Shown here: piece by piece, positions 19,278 through 24,034 of the stretch
Layout: every line of letters begins with the position of its first letter
How positions within the stretch are numbered: the stretch's first letter is position 1
IMG/VR virus record: IMGVR_UViG_3300021964_005532
Location: 1-24,034 of that record
DNA from: a virus
Direction: 5' to 3' (one strand)
Length of the DNA stretch: 24,034 bases
The notes under the pieces: generated by a model
What the model was told of the DNA's origin: nothing
Databases searched by the model: none
The model's input: only the letters and a program-made list of their open reading frames with translations
Made by a program: the position numbers and the translations under genes

Positions 19278-21821
19278 TTAGAATCCACTTGCGGCTACTC
19301 TGAAGCCACTATCCTTGTCATTTTGATCTGGTTTTGGTGCAGAATCTGTGTGTTTTGTTATTCTGTCCTGTGGAAACTGTAGGTATGTATCTTGTATCTG
19401 TCCTTCCACAATATCAATAACATATCTATCTGCAACAAAATTAATAGTCTTAAAATCAAAATTACTGGCTCTTATTTTAGCCAATATGCTATCAGCCCTT
19501 CCTGGTTTTGCATAACACAGAACCATTGCCTTGGTATATCCAAGTTCAAAAGTTGCAGTTTCCTGTATGCTTCTCATCCATAATGGTAAGAATTCTCTGT
19601 CTCTTTCGCCAATTTCTCTAATTCTAGATCTCATATTTTTAACGGAATTAGGGAATACTCTCTGTAGATCACTATCGCTGGCAAATGGAATGTCACTATC
19701 GATAGTGATATTATCAAAACTTGTTAGCACTTTGCTGTTGATATTATCCTTTAGTTCTACCGTAGAAGATATACTCTTGCCTGATTTTTCAAATTCATCT
19801 ATAATTTCTACATATATCACTTCATAGATAGTTTCTTGTGTTTCTAAATCCTTTGCCTGTGCAGTTTTAAGATCTCCAAACGTAAATCTTTTATTATAAT
19901 GATTCCTGCTCATTGCCTGAATAAATTCTACTGCTGTCTTGCTTTCAATACCGCCGAATACCAAAGTCTTTATTTCTGTCTGGACTCCGAAATTGTCATC
20001 GCCGTATCTATAGATATCATCAGGAACAAAAATAGTAGCATCAGTTATAAAATTAAACCAATTTAATCTTTTTTCTTTGGTTTGAAATGCTTTCATATAT
20101 AAGTTAGAGAATGTTTTTTGTGTGTCTGCTATTACCTTAACTGTAAATGTTTTTTCTAGTTCAGCAAAATTTGCACCGTCTTTAGCCATAACGGTAAATG
20201 TAAACTCTTTATCGTAACTGGTGACATCATCGTCGAAGGTTGTATTAAAACTAAATGTTCCAGAAGAATCTACATTACTACTATCTCTATCGAAAAATCT
20301 TGTTAATCCTTCTTGATCGTCATCTGCAAACTGCGTAACTTTTCCTTTTATTATTCCGTTGGGTAAAAATTCTAATCCGGGAGGTAATTCACCTGAAGTT
20401 AGTTCATAACTTAATCTCCCACCATATAATAAACTGTTTGCTTCGACAAACAGTCGACTGGGTTGATTTGGTTTTATGGTTCCTAAGTTACTGTCACTGA
20501 TCCAACTAATTGCACTTTCTATTTCACCGATTATGTCAACAGTAAATGTCTTATCAACTGTTCCTACACCAAGATTCCAATATGCTGAATCGGCTGCATC
20601 TGGAATTTGATAAATGTTATCTTGTATACAGACATATATAAATCCACCAAATCTTACTGCTTCATTTACTCGATAGATTCTAGTCGAACTCCAATCACCT
20701 ACTAGTGTGTAATTGTCATCAGCAGCAGATCTTGGAAAGTTAACTGCCTTTAATGTAAATTGATATTGTTTGGTAACTGCGGCCTGATATGGAACCTTTC
20801 CAGCCAGTTCGCCGGATATTGTATCTAGCGTTAATCCTGGAGGCAATTGGCTTGTAGATCCGTCTGGATTCTGATCAACAAAAAAGTAACTTATTGTTCC
20901 AGAAAGTGTTGGTGGGTCATAAACTTCTAGAAAAAGGGTAACATAGTTATTTGCTCTCCATCTTCCTAAATATGAATCAGTCACCCAAAGAGGAACTCTA
21001 TCACTTGTGTTGTCTGCTTGGAATAGATTTGTATCAACCTGCACCAGTGTGTTATCAGCTCTTAGGAATTCTTCGGATACAACATAAATTTTAAAAATTC
21101 TGTTTATGGCGTTTAGTCCGTCAGTAACCGCAACTCCGAATGTATACACTCTACTTAATTTTTTTGGAACAATTCCTTGCTCACCATAATCAAAGGTTTG
21201 ATTATCATAAAAATAAGAGTCAAACCCTAGGCTGTTATTCTTAGCGATGTCTAATGGAACAGTATCAAAAGAATGGGTATCATATGCTCCGGTTACAACA
21301 GTTGCGTAATCAATTGCAGGAATGGACTGTGTAAACCCACTTATTCTACCAGTCTTGGAAAGTGTAAGACCATAAGGAAGTATTCCACTATTTGGAACAA
21401 CATAGTATTCTAAATTTTCTCCTGCAATAGCATCAGGATCTGTAGCCTGTAGTTGAAAATCAACCTGTGCATCATCAAGAACAAAGTATGATTCGCCTGC
21501 TCCTACATTTAAAAATCCTTCCTCGGTAATCCATTCAGGAAAGTCTGCACCGTCGACACCTATTTTAAAAGTTCTGTCTTTCTCATCTTCACCGTCGTAG
21601 GCTCTTATAACAAATCTTGATTCTGTAAATTTAGTTACTTCAGCAGGAGAACCTTTAATTTCATTTCCTTGAATTAGCATACCTCTCGGAAGATTTCCCG
21701 CTATCAGTGTGTATGTAATAGAATTGTTAGTGTCGGTAGTTGCCTGTAATGGAATGCTTGTGATTATTCTTTCTTCTAGCGTTCCGAGGTTTCCTACTGG
21801 CGTTATCCATGTCACTGCCAT
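19278..21821 (-). CDS. Large virion protein with four Ig-like (He_PIG) repeats and a carbohydrate-binding module (847 aa)
   Basis: The first 570 residues hold four Ig-like repeats of the He_PIG kind, each with a LPxGLxL-type turn: GNLPRGMLI (42-50), GILPYGLTL (146-154), QLPPGLTLD (325-333) and ELPPGLEFL (478-486). Each repeat ends in a strand like DRTFKIGVD or EKTFTVKVI. Within the third repeat, residues 371-417 (WSSTRIYRVNEAVRFGGFIY, ...AYWNLG) match a family 5/12 chitin-type carbohydrate-binding module. The C-terminal 270 residues have another fold, with helices, and may join the virion. The protein probably binds surface sugars as a fibre or baseplate appendage. An AGGAGG site precedes the ATG by seven bases; it follows the 22408 gene by 11 bases. 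Domain reading is good; location in the particle is inferred. Confidence 0.85.
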   Translation of the reverse strand: MAVTWITPVGNLGTLEERIITSIPLQATTDTNNSITYTLIAGNLPRGMLIQGNEIKGSPAEVTKFTESRFVIRAYDGEDEKDRTFKIGVDGADFPEWITEEGFLNVGAGESYFVLDDAQVDFQLQATDPDAIAGENLEYYVVPNSGILPYGLTLSKTGRISGFTQSIPAIDYATVVTGAYDTHSFDTVPLDIAKNNSLGFDSYFYDNQTFDYGEQGIVPKKLSRVYTFGVAVTDGLNAINRIFKIYVVSEEFLRADNTLVQVDTNLFQADNTSDRVPLWVTDSYLGRWRANNYVTLFLEVYDPPTLSGTISYFFVDQNPDGSTSQLPPGLTLDTISGELAGKVPYQAAVTKQYQFTLKAVNFPRSAADDNYTLVGDWSSTRIYRVNEAVRFGGFIYVCIQDNIYQIPDAADSAYWNLGVGTVDKTFTVDIIGEIESAISWISDSNLGTIKPNQPSRLFVEANSLLYGGRLSYELTSGELPPGLEFLPNGIIKGKVTQFADDDQEGLTRFFDRDSSNVDSSGTFSFNTTFDDDVTSYDKEFTFTVMAKDGANFAELEKTFTVKVIADTQKTFSNLYMKAFQTKEKRLNWFNFITDATIFVPDDIYRYGDDNFGVQTEIKTLVFGGIESKTAVEFIQAMSRNHYNKRFTFGDLKTAQAKDLETQETIYEVIYVEIIDEFEKSGKSISSTVELKDNINSKVLTSFDNITIDSDIPFASDSDLQRVFPNSVKNMRSRIREIGERDREFLPLWMRSIQETATFELGYTKAMVLCYAKPGRADSILAKIRASNFDFKTINFVADRYVIDIVEGQIQDTYLQFPQDRITKHTDSAPKPDQNDKDSGFRVAASGF

Positions 21822-21832
21822 AAAGTTACCTC

Positions 21833-22408
21833 CTAAGTTAGACCGCCACAGTCTAAATCAATATCCGATGAATAAGTTAGTGTTCCGAAATCAATGTTTG
21901 CTGCCTGCATGGCTAATTGTATAGCATTAGCATATGTTCCGTTAATTGAACCAAAATCATATGTTGTAAGGTATTCAGTTACAGGAATAATTGTTTTAAA
22001 GTTTACTGAACTACCTAATGTTGTAACTTCAATATCCTTTATACCAGTCTCTGACAACGGTGCAGAGATTCCCTGCATCGTAATCTGTTCATGTGAACTT
22101 GCTTCAACACTTCCGCTGTCTGTATCTATCTTGATAAACGCATCAGGTTGTGTGCTGGCAATATCGATACTATCATTACCTTCAGTTATTAGTATCTTCG
22201 TTCCACCGACCAGTGATTTAAATCGTAAATCGTTGTTTACTTTTTCCTTAAACACGGATGATCCAGTTCCTGTGTTGGATGCAGTAATTGTTAGTCCTGC
22301 ATTAAGTTCAGCAAAGTTAGCATTAACTTTTAAGAACGCAGTTCTTAGGTCATCACCTAAACCGTCGTTTACTAAGTTTCCTACATTAATTGTTTGTAAA
22401 TCTGCCAT
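21833..22408 (-). CDS. Putative tail fibre protein (191 aa)
   Basis: The N-terminus INVGNLVNDGLGDDLRTAFL, then KVNANFAEL, is the fibre-attachment motif common in marine T4-like phage fibres (I-G-x-x-x-N-D-G-x-G-D-x-L-R-T-A-F-x-K-I-N-x-N-F-x-E-L) and is shared with the 517-aa neighbour. The remainder is beta-rich (TKILITEGNDSIDIASTQPD), ending in a GGLT tail. It has no adhesin tip of recognisable type. It starts after the late promoter at 22418-22436 and an AGGA site. It is probably a small fibre or whisker component made with the 847-aa protein that follows. Confidence 0.78.
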   Translation of the reverse strand: MADLQTINVGNLVNDGLGDDLRTAFLKVNANFAELNAGLTITASNTGTGSSVFKEKVNNDLRFKSLVGGTKILITEGNDSIDIASTQPDAFIKIDTDSGSVEASSHEQITMQGISAPLSETGIKDIEVTTLGSSVNFKTIIPVTEYLTTYDFGSINGTYANAIQLAMQAANIDFGTLTYSSDIDLDCGGLT

Positions 22409-22417
22409 TTTGCTTTC

Positions 22418-22436
22418 CTATATACTGTATTTAACC
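22418..22436 (-). promoter_or_regulatory. T4-type late promoter for the 22408-19278 unit
   Basis: The minus strand reads GGTTAAATACAGTATATAG, directly after the stop codon of the upstream fibre gene. The TAAATACAGTAT core is shared with the sites at 4318 and 4717. The predicted start is near 22422, so the AGGA site lies close to the 5' end of the message. Confidence 0.6.
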
Positions 22437-23990
22437 TTATGCATTTGCTATTGTTCTCCAAGCACCGCCTAGATAAACAACCATGGTTTCTGTGCCTGTT
22501 CCTGTTGGGTTCCAGTTGGTTCCATCAGCCACTGCCATCATACCACTCTTAGGTGTTGTTGGAGCACTGTGTAGCACGGGTAAACTTGCTGTTGCTCTTG
22601 GAGCAACCACTGCCGTTCCACCTGACACATATGCTGTGAATGCTGAACTGTTAAGTGGTGTTGTTAGTGCCGCATCTGTAAACAATTCATTTGAACTGTT
22701 CATGTAATATGTTTGATTGTTTAATTCAGTTGTTCCCACAACACCCGTAATCGTAACCGTTGAGTTAGGATTAGCGTAATATGGATCGCTAAAATTCAAA
22801 CTGGTTGTTGCACCCAGTGTAACGCCTGAGATTGTTTTGGTAACTTCAGCACCAATCTGTAGGTTTGCTTGATCGTTGTCTAATTGATACGTTGGACCGT
22901 TTGAATACATATCACCCGACCAAGTCATTTCATTAGAACCATTGTTGGCTGAATAACCTAGTGTTCCGCCACCTGCATCGCCGTCCATCCAGAAAATAAG
23001 TCCACCGTATTTTGGTTCAATGGACATATAAGAACTTGAATACAATGCGGAAGTGTTTATTCCTGCACTGGATTGTAATTGTCCATCACTATTATAAGTT
23101 AAAGTTGCGCTTGCAAATTGGCCAGTTCCAATTACCACGCTGGTTTTGAAATAACCTGTTCTTAGGAAATTGCCTGCCGCAATACCTAAATCGTATGCGT
23201 TATCAGTATCTGGAGCATAGTTCTCATCAACTGCTGATAAGTCTGCTCCACTGGCTGATATAGTAACATCACCAGAGCCAAGTAATGAAGTTCCGTTAAC
23301 GGTCTTAATGCTGGTTCCTGATACTAGTGTAGTTTGATAACCACTTAGGTCTGGTGGAGTGTATGTGAACACACCTGTAGAATTATCGTATGCAATACCA
23401 CCATCGCCACTTGCTGATGCTTCCGCACCAACTGAAAGATCTGTTAGTGCAATACCACCTGCACCTAATAATCCACCTGTGTCAGTTAAGTCTCCAACGT
23501 CTGCTGGAATGGTCGGTTTGCCTGTTAATGAACTGTATGCACCATCAAACAGTGTAGGTTTATTCTGTATATCGTTATAATCAATTACTGATGAAACACT
23601 AGCACCGCCTACAGTAAGATCACCGCCTGAGCTAACACCCAGTGAAGTATTGCCTAGGAAAATTGTGTTGTTGCTGATGTATAGATCCTTGAATCTCTTT
23701 GTTGCTGATCCTAAACTGCTGCCTAGGTCAGTGCTTGGAACAACATCACCGCCTACCGTTAGATCGCTTGATACTGTTACAGCCTGATCAATAGTGATTG
23801 CACTGGAGTCAGTGGTAGTCATTACACTACCCGTAAATTCAAATGCTCCTAGATTTAAACTTGCATCATCTAATCCTAGTTCAGTATATAACTCATCAAA
23901 GTTTTGATTAATCTTGTTAAACGCTGTGCGTAGGTTATCACCCGTTCTGTCGTTTGCGCTTGTTCCGATGTTTACTGTTAGTTTAGCCAT
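22437..23990 (-). CDS. Tail fibre protein (517 aa)
   Basis: The N-terminus VNIGTSANDRTGDNLRTAFN, then KINQNFDELY, is the standard attachment motif. Next come elements seen in many phage fibres: GSSLGSATKRFKDLYIS (residues about 90-106), DYNDIQNKPTLFDGAYSSLT (about 138-157), and VNGTSLLGSGDVTIS. Sequence is rich in Gly, Ser, Thr and Val, consistent with a beta-helical or triple-stranded fibre. The last 60 residues (PTTPKSGMMAVADGTNWNPT, then MVVYLGGAWRTI) form a small conserved tip domain common at fibre ends. It would reach host receptors. No late promoter is seen before its start, so it is probably read from a promoter outside the window. Confidence 0.85.
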   Translation of the reverse strand: MAKLTVNIGTSANDRTGDNLRTAFNKINQNFDELYTELGLDDASLNLGAFEFTGSVMTTTDSSAITIDQAVTVSSDLTVGGDVVPSTDLGSSLGSATKRFKDLYISNNTIFLGNTSLGVSSGGDLTVGGASVSSVIDYNDIQNKPTLFDGAYSSLTGKPTIPADVGDLTDTGGLLGAGGIALTDLSVGAEASASGDGGIAYDNSTGVFTYTPPDLSGYQTTLVSGTSIKTVNGTSLLGSGDVTISASGADLSAVDENYAPDTDNAYDLGIAAGNFLRTGYFKTSVVIGTGQFASATLTYNSDGQLQSSAGINTSALYSSSYMSIEPKYGGLIFWMDGDAGGGTLGYSANNGSNEMTWSGDMYSNGPTYQLDNDQANLQIGAEVTKTISGVTLGATTSLNFSDPYYANPNSTVTITGVVGTTELNNQTYYMNSSNELFTDAALTTPLNSSAFTAYVSGGTAVVAPRATASLPVLHSAPTTPKSGMMAVADGTNWNPTGTGTETMVVYLGGAWRTIANA

Positions 23991-23994
23991 CTAC

Positions 23995-24034
23995 TTACGC
24001 CCCCGTTCCAGCATTTAATGTTTTGACCAATGTG
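23995..24034 (-). CDS. Possible C-terminal end of an upstream virion gene
   Basis: The last 40 bases can be read on the minus strand as TLVKTLNAGTGA followed by TAA at 23997-23995, four bases before the fibre gene's ATG. The tight spacing fits the rest of the genome. Only 12 codons are visible, so no product can be named. Confidence 0.35.
   Translation of the reverse strand, partial: TLVKTLNAGTGA

Noticed and set aside
21894-22472. Plus-strand frame of 192 codons
   Set aside because: It is antisense to the 191-aa fibre gene, which has the known N-terminal motif, a promoter and a ribosome binding site.
1-24034. tRNA genes, CRISPR arrays, insertion sequences, integrase or attachment sites
   Set aside because: No tRNA-like T-arm or cloverleaf, regular repeat-spacer array, transposase motif or integrase motif was noticed on reading; a dedicated tRNA and repeat scan was not possible.

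Overview
This window looks like part of the genome of a marine T4-like myovirus (Caudoviricetes; Kyanoviridae or pelagiphage-type relatives). The evidence is an AT-rich, tightly packed genome with 1-30 bp gene overlaps, a T4-type clamp loader large subunit (gp44), PhoH, a GroES-like co-chaperonin, a GH108 endolysin, a flavin-dependent halogenase, tail-fibre proteins with the N-terminal motif typical of marine T4-like phages, and repeated T4-type late promoters around TAAATA. The host cannot be named: no photosynthesis gene is in the window, and no tRNA was seen. Almost everything is on the minus strand; only phoH and one 62-aa gene are on the plus strand.

Layout, in the direction of minus-strand transcription (high to low coordinates). 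24.0-19.3 kb: tail fibre and virion proteins, including an 847-aa protein with four Ig-like (He_PIG) repeats and an inserted carbohydrate-binding module. 19.2-17.3 kb: a virion protein, small conserved phage proteins, a fragment resembling the catalytic-core start of DNA polymerase III alpha, and a GroES-like co-chaperonin. 17.06-14.3 kb: a replication/metabolism operon behind a perfect sigma70 promoter (TTGACA-17-TATAAT): MazG-like pyrophosphohydrolase, DUF2452-like protein, cytidylyltransferase, gp44, a small membrane protein and a 7Fe-type ferredoxin. phoH converges on this operon and shares a strong hairpin with it. 13.4-9.2 kb: two conserved unknown proteins, the endolysin, a 51-aa zinc-finger microprotein, the halogenase, an overlapping spanin pair and a holin-like protein. 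9.1-4.7 kb: a protein-quality-control operon (DnaJ, peptide deformylase, ClpA, unknown). 4.7-0 kb: mostly uncharacterised proteins plus a nucleotidyltransferase and a DUF3008/ParB-like/HAD-nucleotidase fusion that runs off the window. Several of these last proteins start with peptides resembling T4 capsid-targeting sequences.

Nine minus-strand sites share a core of TAAATA, often extended to TAAATACAGTAT. They divide the minus strand into late transcription units. In three cases the predicted transcription start falls on or within one base of the ATG, suggesting leaderless late mRNAs.

The points most worth following are the DnaJ-deformylase-ClpA operon, whose ClpA keeps a ClpP-docking IGF loop although no phage ClpP is present; the possible set of capsid-packaged enzymes; the leaderless promoters; the ferredoxin; and the polymerase III-like fragment. 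All functions are read from motifs by eye; no database search was run.
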